Assembly: GCF_037975245.1 (NCBI RefSeq)
Contig: NC_092576.1
Coordinates: forward strand, 30,234,611 to 30,298,610
Origin: Apostichopus japonicus
Lineage: Eukaryota; Echinodermata; Holothuroidea; Aspidochirotida; Stichopodidae
Direction: 5' to 3'
DNA: 64,000 nucleotides
Position 1 is the stretch's first letter; each line of letters opens with the position of its first letter. A program made the position numbers and the translations under genes. The notes beneath the pieces were generated by a model. That model was not told where the DNA came from and did no database searches. It was given only the letters and a program-made list of their open reading frames with translations. Shown here one piece after another: positions 32,597-43,466 of the stretch.

Positions 32597-32942
32597 ATTC
32601 AAATTTGCATATAATTGGATGTAGAATGCACTCATGCAACAGATTGTTTTGAACAGACAGGTTTCTCTTCTCTCCCACCATTGAAAAAAGTGCTATCAAA
32701 AAGTATAACATATTGGTTCTATTTCATAGAGTGCAGTAGAGCGGATTTTGCATGCAATCGACGAGCAATTGACCAATCAAATGGCCGGAATATAATTAGG
32801 TGTCGTATATAATATATACATGCAGCCTGCACCAAGAATATATGAGGTGTTCACGCCAATCTGCTAATGGCAGCTGTAGCAACAACGAATGTAATGACAA
32901 ACAGATCTTGATACATCTAAAAAGAATAAATAAAATGTTTAC

Positions 32943-33016
32943 CTATATTCATTGTTGTATGCTCCAACTTTGTCATACTCGTCATCAAGTCTTGGTAGAA
33001 TGCTAATAACCACAAC
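32943..33016 (-). CDS. SGNH/GDSL-type hydrolase, middle exon
   Basis: This 74-nt exon is bounded by a strong acceptor (TACTTTTTCAG) and the donor GTAAAC. It reads VVVISILPRLDDEYDKVGAY, then NNEY and an Arg codon split by the next intron. The hydrophobic strand VVVISILPR followed by a polar helix with NN is the usual segment between blocks III and V of SGNH hydrolases. It starts in phase 0, matching the end of the upstream exon (FPSSK), and ends in phase 2, matching the downstream exon. The fit of phase and fold on both sides is the main evidence that this is a real spliced gene. Confidence 0.75.
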
Positions 33017-34575
33017 CTGAAAAAGTACACATATAGGTTCTTGTTTATTATTCGTTAGGATAACTCATTGACCATAACAAAAGTTGTTACTTCTCGGTAT
33101 TCATAAAAAGAGAGTGAAGTTTCTTTTGGCTCTATAAAAGTTAAACATATTTGAAAATAAACAAAGCGAGGAAAAAAACACACAAATAACTGAGGGCATT
33201 TAGATATTACAACTGTACGCCAAGTTGATGGGTTTTCGACCTCGTTAAAGGTCTGCTGTATAGACCCCAAGTATAGCACGCTAACATTAAAAAGTTTCTT
33301 GAGATTACGTAATCGACCTGCCTTGGTCTTAAATTGACCTCTCTTTACCAATTAGTCTGCAACGCCTGCCAAATATGTTTTCTTGTATAAGGGTCTTTTG
33401 TCAACGCTGTATAATTAACTACACTGAAGACATGTTCCACACAGTGTTTACACAAAGAGCCTCATGGTGGTAAAAAGGTATGCAGGCCAATTGTAGAGCC
33501 TGCGGTCGTTTTACGACCATGTCAGGTCGATTACGTAATCAAAAAACTTTCCTCGCTATATATAGCGTGCTATAATTGGGGCCAATAAAGCAGATCTTTA
33601 AGATATCTGTTACACTGGCAATCATAATTGTTGCAGCAAACAATATTATGATATGTACAAGCACACCATAGATGCGGTTTTGGTATATGTGAATTCCTTT
33701 TGCGGAGGTAATCTGAAATAGTAACAAAATATGGGGCTGCGGAGCAGTTCATGAATGGGGTATAGAAATAGAGTCTTATCTATCATCGGAGATTATTGTT
33801 TTAAAACAATATCAGAGCATAGAGAACGATTGCCTTTTTTGAGATATATGCTCTCTCTGGAACACCATCTCATTTTGAGAGAATATTAAAATGGATAAAA
33901 CTGGCCCATTGTAAAAATCATTGTGATATTACACGCTAACTGCTTCCCCGCACACTGCCCATACTATGCGAATGCATTATATTTAGCCTATAAAAAAATA
34001 CTGATCATCCGCTACCGTGCTCATCCTCATGTAGTTTTTACATTACTGAAACGCGAACCGCTTATCTCGCTTGTCAATAATGTTTCACAAGTGTTGAATG
34101 GTTGTGCAGCTGATTTTAAACAACAAAGAAACCTTTCTTACACCTGCTCAAAACCGCATATTTAAGCTTCATATTATACTCTTTTACTATTATAGTTTAG
34201 TTAACCTTATAATCGAGAATAAGCTTGAGACTTTGTCTACACCATGATTCTGTCCAATCCTTCTCTATTTCATTCGTTTATTTAATTAATACTAGTATAA
34301 ATATAAAATTTATTAAAAAATGAGTCTTCAGACAAAAACAATGCAGCTTGCGATTCATGTCCGCTTTCATTTATATTTCTACACCGGGAGAGACACCATA
34401 TGTCCCTATCTGACGGACGAGAGTGTACCCCTGTAGCATCTGGCCACTTTCTCAAACACCGGGGTAAGCAAAGACACCCCATTTGTCCATCACAGTGCAG
34501 CCGTGGTCTGATTGGTTGTTTTTATGTATAACCGTGTAAGTCAACATTTTAGTTCGTTTTGAATCTGGAACTTAC
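33017..34575 (-). other. Intron of the SGNH gene
   Basis: It runs from the GTAAGTTCC donor to the TACTTTTTCAG acceptor. It contains several unassigned short frames, of which none resembles a known protein. Confidence 0.5.
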
Positions 34576-34860
34576 TTTGGAGCTTGGAAATTTAGCTCTT
34601 GTAGCGATGATTAATTGCTTAAGTTCCTTCTTATCTTCGATCAGCGATGTCTTATGGAATACATTATTGGTTCCGGCTTCGATGAAGACAACGTCTGGTG
34701 TATCTGTCGGAGGGTTGGATGCAGCAACTTCAATTGCAACATGACTGCATCGACCACCAGGAGTACAATTGAATCCAACTATTACATGAAAGTCCTCAGC
34801 AGAATGATAAGGGCCATCTATAAGACCTCGCAGTTGCGAATCACCGTAGAAATAAACGAC
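34576..34860 (-). CDS. SGNH/GDSL-type hydrolase, catalytic N-terminal exon
   Basis: A polypyrimidine tract ending TTTTTTTAG is followed by exactly 95 codons and then the donor GTAAGT. The sequence opens VVYFYGDSQLRGLIDG, which is block I of the SGNH fold (GDS, with the nucleophile Ser). IVGFNCTPGGRCSHVAIE provides the Gly of block II. DVVFIEAGTNNVF provides block III (G-x-N, oxyanion-hole Asn). With DAAHLS in the last exon, all four SGNH signatures are present. Such enzymes hydrolyse esters or acyl groups; the substrate cannot be told. Esterase domains are known in ORF1 of some CR1 LINEs, but here the gene is spliced, lies between the transposase and the right arm of a DNA transposon, and shares its strand. 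An upstream exon with the start codon must exist. Confidence 0.8.
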
Positions 34861-35609
34861 CTAAAAAAAGAATTCTTAGCAGGAAATTAATATGCAAAAC
34901 ATTCCATTCTAACCGTTTTTTCTGCCGATTAAAGCAACATTAACATATTTGCATAGAGTTGATTACACACCAAATTCCGTCCTGTCACAAAATGATAATT
35001 CTGGTTTTAGCCCGTAACTAAAATTATAAAAGGCCTATTGTACGTTTAGAATAAACAGTTGAGAATCTCGTTGGGCGGCGCTTACTGCACCTTCACTCTC
35101 GCGCGAACAGACAAAACGTCATTAACTTTTATTTTATATGCATGTTCATTGCATCTCTCACGATAAAAGTTTCGTAAACAAGTGTCCCGTCTACGTTAAC
35201 GTTTGTTTTTACATGGAGTTTGTAGCCAATTAATTCACAAATATTTATCTGTTTCAATATATACGTTCCGCTATTTAATCACTGCATGCCAGTTACGAGG
35301 GTTCATTTTTGTTATTCGTTAAGCTGAGTGTGGTCGTAACTTAAAAACGAAAACCATCTACTCCCATGCAATTGTTACAGTATAACGTCATCGTTTTTTT
35401 TTTTAAAATACACGAACATTTGTCCTGACAAGTCTTTTACCGAAAGAAAGAAAATGGCCTAGTAAAGCGTTATGAAAATAAAATCATCACACTGATAACT
35501 TTAGCGGGCATCGTGATCGTTCATAGAACCACTCTAAACACGTACATTGCCCGCTTTCATTCATTTAACATCATGAGAGTTTCATTACTTGTATAGTAAA
35601 TCCCAGGAA
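34861..35609. other. No gene seen
   Basis: Probably part of a long first intron of the SGNH gene. It is AT-rich with a T-run near 35393-35404. Nothing else could be recognised. Confidence 0.35.
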
Positions 35610-38456
35610 AAAAATTACCTCAAATTTACCGTGGTAAATCTGTTGTACATTACCGCGGTGTTTTGGCCCTATGGACCCGGTTAACTGCAGTAAATTATCA
35701 CAAATTTACCATGGTTTTACCTCGCTTTTACCCCAATTTACCACGGTGTTACAATACTGTAACGCTACCTCGTCCGTGGTGTGAGATCAGGTCTCGACTG
35801 GAGTCTAGGATCACTGGAACGGAGTTCTCTTCTGAAATAAATACTCAGGCACACAAGGTCGTAGGTATAAACAATCTATTTACAACACGACTTGCTTTCA
35901 GTTTCATGCTACAGGCATTAAATGAACATCTGAATACATTTATGTAGTATATATATGAAGAAAAATCAATGCAACACAATGTAGGACCCTGGTGACAACT
36001 AGTCAGGTGTAGAGTCCCAGTATATGACCTGCGGAATATTCCTAATTCCGCCAGAAACCAGTATTATAGTATATTCCGCAAAAATAGGCGGAACAAGCCT
36101 CCTTTCCGTTGTTCGGCGGAATCCACTCAATTCCGCGGGTAGGCGGAATACCCTCTGTTCCGCTGTTAGGCGGAATACCGTCAATTCCGCGGGTAGGCGG
36201 AATACCCTCTGTTCCGCTGTTAGGCGGAATGCCGTCAATTCCGCGGGTAGGCGGAATAGCCCTGTGTTCCGCTGTTAGGCGAATTACCGACAATTCCGCG
36301 GGTATGGGGTGGAAAGATGGTCCCTACATCTAGAATATAACAGCAGCTAAAATATGTGGTTCCGTAAAAATGAAAGAGGCCCTCCCGTTAGGTCCAGAAT
36401 ACCAGCAGAAATATGTAAATGTAATTTCCCCCTTGGTACGGAATAATTTAACCCCCAGCCAGACAGATGTCGAGTTACACTCTGCCCGATTAATGTCACC
36501 GTTAATTTAGGTGTTCAACGTCTGGTCTCTATACGACCGATTTATATATATAGGTTGATTACTGGTACTTACTCTAGGCCCGGTTAGATTCACGGCAAAA
36601 CTTCTACGGCGACGGTGCACAACGACTCCAGAATATAAAGTTATTAGGGCTAACTAACAGTTGGTTTACCCAAATCAAACACAGAGAAATTGACTGACTA
36701 TACAAACAACAAAAGTTCAATCACAACTTAACGATTCTAATTCTAATCTATATATATAACGACCACTTTGATAAAGATCCTTTCTCTTCGGCTGCAAAAA
36801 CAGATCTGTCTTAACCCTGCGTATCAGTGCAGGCTGGCCGTAACTTTCACACAGCACGTGTCAGGAAGTTACTGAACAAAGTTAAACAATAGTAGCGGAA
36901 GCTCAACTTCCGGCCCACGAGGCCTTCATGTGCACTCATCGCCATGACGCTTAACAGCCGTAATCTACGGTAGCTTATTAAGCACTACAATATAATTATG
37001 ATTAAACAAAAATGTCACCTATTTTTGTAACAATACTTTTACGCGGCTTTTACTACACTTTTACCACGCCTTTACCCTAACTTTACCACAGTTTTACCGT
37101 TCTTTTACCCCAATTTTACCATATATTTACCACGCTTTTTCCTTAGTATTACCTCAATATACCATACTTTAACCGCGCTTTTACTACACTTTAACCACGC
37201 TTTTATCCTAAATTTACCACAGTTAACCGTTCTTTTACCCCAATTTTACCATGGTTTTATCGTAGATTTACCACGCTTCTACCTTAGTTTTACCTCAGTT
37301 TACCATGATTTTACACTACTTGTAGGACAGTTTTACTTCACATTGAGCATGATTTTGTCCTAATTTCAATCAGCATATACACCATAAATTTCTTTCATTT
37401 CACCCATCAGTGTACTATATCATAATGTGGCTATACGCCTTCATCCTTAAAATCAAATAAAAGGATTTTATCCTTGTTCGACCTCGCAAGAGGTCCTTCG
37501 GGGGATTCTTCAAGAGAAGTCATCATATCATATCTGAAGTGATACATGAACTTGCCATGTCATTTTATGGACCTGACAGAGAATACCCAAATCTTTGGAC
37601 ACTGATTGGTCAATATTTGTGGGCTACAGTGTTGAGGCACAGGAGCTATGCATTATGCGTGCTAGTTTATTCTTCTCTTTTTTCATTTGAAAGGCTTTTA
37701 GGTTCTCCCTCATGATAAAAAGAATTAATTGTTGTGTCCTCTCAAATACATCAGGGATTCCATGAAGGAATTCTCTATGTAGGTTATATATCCACTGCTT
37801 GTTTTTTTTTTAGGAAAAGAGATGCATACTATAACATATAAGACTAGCAGTTTGTCTCTCTTCTTTATTCAAGTCATATCCACAGGTAATTTATATTGCC
37901 AACATTAAGATACGAGTAGAACACTAGTTGGCAAAAGGTTTGTCATATATCAGTATTGCAAAAATATGGGACAAAATCATGGAAAATTGCTGTAAATGTA
38001 CTATGTTGTTTCATAGTGTGACCCATATATGTTCTACTGTGGTAAAATCATGGTACAATTATGGTAAATTTACCATAGTATAATTTCACCGTATAGTTTT
38101 ACCCTATTTTTACTGTGGTTAATCATGGCACAATTGTAGGAATTTCACCTATTTAGTATATGTACCATATAAATTTACCCTACTTTTACTCCAGTAATAT
38201 CATGCTGAAACTACGGTAAATTTACCGCAGTAAATGTTCCGCAGTTTTACCCTACTTATACCGCGGTAATACCATGGTAAAACTGCGGTAAATATAACGC
38301 AGTAAATGTACCGCACTTTTACCATGCTTTTACCGCGGTAATACCATGGTAAAACTGCGGTAAATGTACCGTGGTTGATTAACCACACATTTACCCTATT
38401 TACCACATATTTACCATAGTTTACCCAGGTAAAATTAGAATACATTTTTTGCTGGG
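35610..38456. mobile_element. TTTACC/GGTAAA-rich element with inverted ends
   Basis: The left edge reads CCCAGGAAAAAAATTACC near 35602-35619. The right edge read in reverse is CCCAGCAAAAAATGTATTC, and then both continue into dozens of TTTACC words. The motif TTTACC(A/G)CGGTAAA and its relatives fill 35620-35765, 37040-37330 and 38030-38430. They are mostly in TTTACC orientation on the left and mixed in palindromic form on the right (TTACCGCGGTAATACCATGG). The ~2.8-kb unit is probably a non-autonomous DNA transposon. No transposase or target duplication was recognised. Confidence 0.5.
36100..36312. repeat. Minisatellite of 54-bp units (AGGCGGAAT)
   Basis: The block GTAGGCGGAATACCCTCTGT recurs 54 bp apart near 36142 and 36196, and half-units (GGCGGAAT…ATTCCGC) alternate orientation every ~27 bp. 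Frames on both strands translate as 18-residue repeats, but this is a by-product of the period being a multiple of three. Confidence 0.75.
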
Positions 38457-39783
38457 GTGCAACGTTATAAGGAAGTTACTACGCCCCCCCCCCCAAAAAA
38501 AAACGAGTTTCGTCAACCGCTGCTTCAGTTGCGATGGATAGTAAAAAGAGAAAGTCATGCACGAAGACAGTAATATTTCTTGATTTTTTGTCATTTTGCC
38601 CTTCTACTAGAGAACTATCGAACTAGACTCCAGCGGCTGTTGGTAAAGCATCAGATATATATAATTTTGCGATCGCGACACCTTGGAGAATTTCCATGTT
38701 TTGCATTTTGGGAGGGGGGAACCAATCTTCAGCCAGATTTCGATCTGAGCGTCGGAAAAAAAACGGTTTTCAGATTTCACGACACCGTGCAAGCAGTGAC
38801 TTGCCGAAGACAAAAAAATGAAACTACAACGCAGAACCTTGTAAGTCCCAATCAAACGAAAAGAAGGAGAAATAAAACCCTAAATCCATCAATATCCATC
38901 CATCCACCTAAATCCATGCATATCGCTGAATGCATTAAATTTCAACTCCAAAATACTTGACCACCCTTGCTGTTTAGTGGAACAGAATAATTCACTACCG
39001 GTATTGTTTAAACTTTCCAAAAACATAAATAAAATTATCTAACCATATTAAGCAAATGACCTTACCACCTCTGGTGTTACGGATTTCATGTTACTACAAA
39101 GAGGCAACTACTTGTATTTTGCAGACTACATATGTTCAATAGGTGCATAAAACAGTATTGTGCTCTTTTAGATAATATGATATATGTGAACGGTATGTAG
39201 GTTCCCGGGCTCTTCGTGTTTTCGTATACTACACTGGTCAAAGCTCAGTTTGGTTTATGGGTAATAGTCGGCAGGCTTCCTTAATTGTGTGTTCTACGAA
39301 CTTTGGGAGGGGCATGAAATGTTACAGGGATATGTGTTGGACTACTTTTTTCGAGCATTGAGTCTTTGCGTTATTTTGGCAACCATTTAGTGACTGACCT
39401 AATCATATAGGCCTGTTTGTATTTCATTGCGTAAAAACATTTTAGGTTGTAAAACTTTTCCTGGGCACGTTTTAAGAATGTTTGTCATTCATGAACACCT
39501 GAACACATCAAGCAAGTGTATGGTCTGCAGGGAAGGGGGGGGGGGTGGGCTACCTTTAAATACGTTTTACATAGATTACATAGAGCTCATCTAAAAAGAC
39601 ATTTTAGAGCAGCATATCCGGCTTAAGAGGAAAACATTTTCTTGCATCCCTCTTTTGTTACAAATTTGTCTTCATCACTCAATGATGCAAAAAATTAACA
39701 TTCACATTACTTAGATGATAATTTAGATCATTTTGGATAATTTGGAATGTATATGTAATGTGTTTACAATATTAATGAACTTA
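38457..39783. other. No gene confirmed
   Basis: A 126-codon plus-strand frame (38580-38960) has no recognisable domain and no supporting splice or promoter context. A poly-G run lies near 39535. I treat the stretch as non-coding. Confidence 0.35.
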
Positions 39784-39990
39784 CTGGTCGTGGATCATTT
39801 TTTTCGTACTTGGCCCATGATTCTCTGTTTTGTTTGCCACTCTCACCGACTGGCCATCTTTTCGGGCGCGTGCGAAAGCCTGTGCCGTAAGAGAAAGTTT
39901 CCCTCCTCTGCCAGAAATCCCGTTCCAGCCAGCAAGCAATACTCCCAAGTCTTTCTGACATCCTGGCGACTAGCCGATGTCTTCGAATCG
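39784..39990 (-). CDS. Possible 5' exon of the SGNH gene
   Basis: The frame reads AIRRHRLVARMSERLGSIAC, then WLERDFWQRRETFSYGTGF and later ESWAKYEKNDPRP. It ends at the canonical donor GTAAGT in phase 0. The catalytic SGNH exon at 34860 also starts in phase 0, so the join would read KYEKNDPRP-VVYFYGDSQ. The intron would be 4.9 kb and would hold the TTTACC element as a later insertion. An in-frame ATG is available inside the exon. No domain is recognised; the composition is strongly basic. This is a hypothesis based on splice signals and phase. Confidence 0.35.
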
Positions 39991-40129
39991 CTGAGCTAAC
40001 TTAAAGTTATCACTTTTACTGTTATTAGCTATTCACTAACTTTCACGTTTTTTCTGTCTGTCGCAATGTACACATTTTATACAACTCTTAGTGTATTTTT
40101 TTTTTCTTTTTCTTTCAAGCAAAATATAT

Positions 40130-40816
40130 TGTAGTGATTTCAGGGTGATGAGAAACTACATTTTCTCACACTAATATGTTTACACCCATTGTAGTTTATA
40201 TGACTTAAATGAAGAGCCTAATGTATAGTCTTTGAAATCTGTACTCCTGAGAATCTTTAAGTGTTAATTAAAAGACCTAATGAGTCATAAGAATACGTGT
40301 CATAAGCGTATCTTATCTTGATTTAAAAGCCTGTGAAGGTTTTACTGCATGTTCTTACCTTCTTCCTTTTCCTGGGAAAGTTTTACTGTATACATACGCT
40401 TATGTTATTCTTTGTAAAAGGTGCGAAGACAGCCAGCTTAGCTTATCAGGATTGGTGGTCAGTAGCTGGGCATGGGTCTGCTTAAATAAGGGTGAAGTCA
40501 GTGGTCAGAAGCCAGTCTATCCCAGTTGTAATTTGTCACCTACCATTAAGTTTGCTACCCCAGCAGTTCTCTGCAGTTATCCTTTTTAGTCTGTGTCACT
40601 TGGTCAGTTGTTTATTTCGTCAGCTGTTAGTAATTATTCAGTCATTTCTTGTTTACTTTGTTGTTATTTAGCCTTTTATGTCAGTGTCTTACATTAATAA
40701 ATAGAAGCCAACTCTATTAGCTGTGTTTCGTGACTTATTTTGGAGCTACAATGTTATTCTTTGAACAGTCGACTTTTACGTGAAAGTTACCCGAATTTAC
40801 GGTGGGCAACGCTACA
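40130..40816. mobile_element. Probable solo LTR
   Basis: The 687-bp unit begins TGTAGTG and ends CGCTACA, so it has the TG…CA ends and short inverted repeat TGTAG/CTACA of an LTR. The 4-bp sequence ATAT flanks it on both sides (40126-40129, 40817-40820). AATAAA lies near 40697, about 120 bp from the end, as expected for a poly-A signal. No internal retroviral genes adjoin it, so recombination between two LTRs has likely removed them. Which family it comes from is not known. Confidence 0.55.
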
Positions 40817-41214
40817 ATATTTTAACATTTTTTCCGAAACAATGCATTATGTCAAAAATTGTAAGCGGCGGTTGTAAAAGAAGTATTCATGTGTACTCTC
40901 TTGCATATATTTTAGAGTAACATAATATAAAGAAGATATGTAGGCTTCTTTTGAGTGAGATTCAAAATTGCATTGTTGAAATGCATTCTGTAAAGTATAG
41001 GAAATGTGTGCATGGAATTTGGACAGGAAATGGGTGCATGGAATTTGGACTTTGTAAATATTCTTCAACTTGAAGCATATGAATTTAAATCTAATTACAA
41101 ATCGTTCAAATTATGAATTTCTTGTTCAACTTTGAAGTTGTTATATCTCAGTGTGAAAGATTTCGTAAGGCAAACATAGGTTTCTGTTCCCACCAACGAG
41201 ATACAGTGACATGG
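40817..41214. other. No gene seen
   Basis: Non-coding DNA between the solo LTR and the right satellite arm. A near-duplicate phrase (gtgcatggaatttggac) occurs at 41009 and 41034. Confidence 0.4.
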
Positions 41215-41266
41215 TACACTACTGGGGAGGGGGTATCACATGTAATATCCCTTCCCCAGTAGTGTA
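41215..41266. repeat. Hairpin at the inner edge of the right satellite array
   Basis: TACACTACTGGGGA at 41215 and TCCCCAGTAGTGTA ending at 41266 are exact reverse complements, extended by GGG/CCC around a short loop. It abuts the first satellite unit. Confidence 0.7.
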
Positions 41267-41269
41267 ACA

Positions 41270-42672
41270 GGCCACTTTACGTCGAGTTTGGGCGATAATA
41301 ACACCCTAAATGATACCGTCCCCCGAGGTTTGTTGGTATGGGGTGATAGAGGGTGACGTCAGCTACTGTGGGGACCCAATGATACTGAGTTACAGATTTG
41401 ATTTGTTAGCCAAAAATCGTCTTGAAAAACCGTATTTAAACTGTAAATGATACTTTTCGCCGAGTTTGGGTGTTAATAACACCCTAAATGATACCGTCCC
41501 CCGAGGTTTGTTGGTATGGGGTGATAGAGGGTGACGTCAGCTACTGTGGGGACCCAATGATACTGAGTTACAGATTTGATTTGTTAGCCAAAAATCGTGT
41601 TGAAAACCGTATATAAACTGTAAATGAGACTTTGCGTCGAGTTTGGGTGTTAATAACACCCTAAGTGATACCGTGCCCCGAGGTTTGTTAGTATGGGGTG
41701 ATAGCTGGCGACGTCAGCTACGTTTTTGCTCCCCAATGATACTGAGTTACAGATTTGATTTGTTAGCCAAAAATCGTGTTGAAAAACCGTATATAAAGTG
41801 TAAATGCGACTTTTCGCCGAGTTTGGGTGTTAATAACACCTTAAATGATACCGTCCCCCGAGGTTTGTTGGTATGGGGTGATAGAGGGTGACGTCAGCTA
41901 CTGTGGGGACCCAATGATACTGAGTTACAGATTTGATTTGTTAGCCAAAAATCGTGTTGAAAAACCGTATAAAAACTGTAAATGAGACTTTTCGCCGAGT
42001 TTGGGTGTTAATAACACCTTAAATGATACCGTCCCCCGAGGTTTGTTGGTATGGGGTGATAGCTGGTGACGTCAGCTACTTTTGGGACCCCAATGATACT
42101 GAGTTACAGATTTGATTTGTTAGCCAAAAATCGTGTTGAAAAACCGTATATAAAGTGTAAATGCGACTTTTCGCCGAGTTTGGGTGTTAATAACACCTTA
42201 AATCATACCGTCCCCCGAGGTTTGTTGGTATGGGGTGATAGAGGGTGACGTCAGCTACTGTGGGGACCCAATGATACTGAGTTACAGATTTGATTTGTTA
42301 GCCAAAAATCGTGTTGAAAAACCGTATATAAACTGTAAATGAGACTTTTCGCCGAGTTTGGGTGTTAATAACACCTTAAATGATACCGTGCCCCGAGGTT
42401 TGTTAGTATGGGGTGATAGCTGGCGACGTCAGCTACGTTTTTGCTCCCCAATGATACTGAGTTACAGATTTGATTTGTTAGCCAAAAATCGTGTTGAAAA
42501 ACCGTATAAAAACTGTAAATGAGACTTTGCGTCGAGTTTGGGTGTTAATAACACCTTAAATGATACCGTCCCCCGAGGTTTGTTAGTATGGGGTGATAGC
42601 TGGCGACGTCAGCTACGTTTTTGCTCCCCAATGATACTGAGTTACAGATTTTATTTGTTTGCCAGATGTGGT
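41270..42672 (-). repeat. Subterminal satellite array, right (about 8 units of ~180 bp)
   Basis: This is the same satellite as at 20088-22046, in the opposite orientation. GATACTGAGTTACAGATTTG recurs every ~180 bp, and each unit has the CCCCGAGGTTTGTTGGTATG word. GACGTCAGCTAC is present in all eight units (near 41354, 41535, 41711, 41891, 42070, 42249, 42427 and 42607). A degraded unit continues to about 42830. Confidence 0.95.
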
Positions 42673-42830
42673 TTTGAATAACAGTATATATATGCTACGT
42701 TTTACTTTCAGTTGCCGAGTTAATTGTTAATATCCCCCTGCCCGACATCGTCCCTCACGGTTGTTGGCATACTTTGGTAGAGTGTAATGTCAGCTTTAAC
42801 GTTCACCCCACCCTTCTTCATGTTTCCCAT

Positions 42831-43109
42831 TAAGCTTTGTTTCCAAATATGTTAACTTACGCTTTTCGCTGATATTCGGGGCAGGTCTGATATTTTAAGA
42901 GCTATAATTTTGCTTTACCACGATAATGAGTTAGGCCATACCCTGACTTTTGGGATATTTTATACCCCGTTCCATAATTACGAGTTTGTCGGGTTTGAAT
43001 CTCTTATAATAAATTATTTAATGCATGGAACGTCCAAAAGCCTGTCTTTCCCTCCTAATTGCAATCGATTGAAAGCATTCGATCATTCAATTTGCTTTAA
43101 ACACATCAT
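42831..43109. other. No gene seen
   Basis: Sequence between the decayed satellite and the right terminal repeat; nothing recognised. Confidence 0.4.
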
Positions 43110-43255
43110 TTTTGCCACATGGCCCATTACGAAGGTCACTACACAACTCCGTAGTATCATTTGCACTTTCTATCATTTTTTGGTCGCCCTTATTGGTCGC
43201 TCTTATTGTTCGTTACTATTGTTCGCTCTTATTGTTCGCCAACTTCAGCCAGACT
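43110..43255 (-). repeat. Right terminal inverted repeat of the giant element
   Basis: Inverse of 19557-19710. It has CTCCGTAGTATCAT at its inner side and repeated TTATTGTTCGC/TTATTGGTCGC words, and ends GCCAACTTCAGCCAGACT. Confidence 0.7.
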
Positions 43256-43264
43256 AGGGGCCTA
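43256..43264. repeat. Target-site duplication, right copy (AGGGGCCTA)
   Basis: Identical to 19548-19556 and directly adjacent to the right terminus. Confidence 0.65.
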
Positions 43265-43466
43265 TCTGTATCTGCTAGGTATGGGAGAAGAGTGTGCTTT
43301 TTTCGTGACCCGCCATGCGGGATACAAAACGTCACGGCCAAACGGCACTAAAGAACCATCCCATTCTGACAAACGAAACTCAGGTCTAGCGAGCCAAAAA
43401 ACATACGCCCGCCGACCTGCAGAGACAAAAAGCCCAACTCCCCCCCCCACTCAAACGTTCAAAAAC

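Larger units (their letters stand above)
19557..43255 (-). mobile_element. Giant 23.7-kb MULE-like DNA transposon with protease and esterase cargo
   Basis: The left end (ATCGGGCTGAAGTTGGCGAA from 19557) is mirrored by the right end, whose reverse complement from 43255 reads AGTCTGGCTGAAGTTGGCGA. Similarity continues for about 150 bp through repeated GCGAACAATAA/GCGACCAATAA words to ATGATACTACGGAG. The 9-bp direct repeat AGGGGCCTA lies immediately outside both ends (19548-19556 and 43256-43264). Inside each end is an array of the same ~180-bp satellite in opposite orientations. All interior genes read on the minus strand: an SGNH-type hydrolase, a PHD-containing transposase with a MULE-like core, and a USP plus Ulp1 protease. 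A 9-bp duplication and long inverted ends fit the Mutator/MULE group. Later insertions sit at 31308, 32456, 35610 and 40130. What remains unproven is that both ends still belong to one mobilised unit. Confidence 0.75.

Noticed and set aside
36024-36333. Coding frames with 18-residue repeats on both strands
   Set aside because: The DNA period of 54 bp is a multiple of three, so open repeat frames arise automatically.
38580-38960. 126-codon plus-strand frame
   Set aside because: No domain, no splice context, and composition like surrounding non-coding DNA.
19557-43255. Polinton/Maverick or other virus-like giant element
   Set aside because: No DNA polymerase B, packaging ATPase or capsid sequence was seen. 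The transposase core and 9-bp duplication fit a MULE-like element better.
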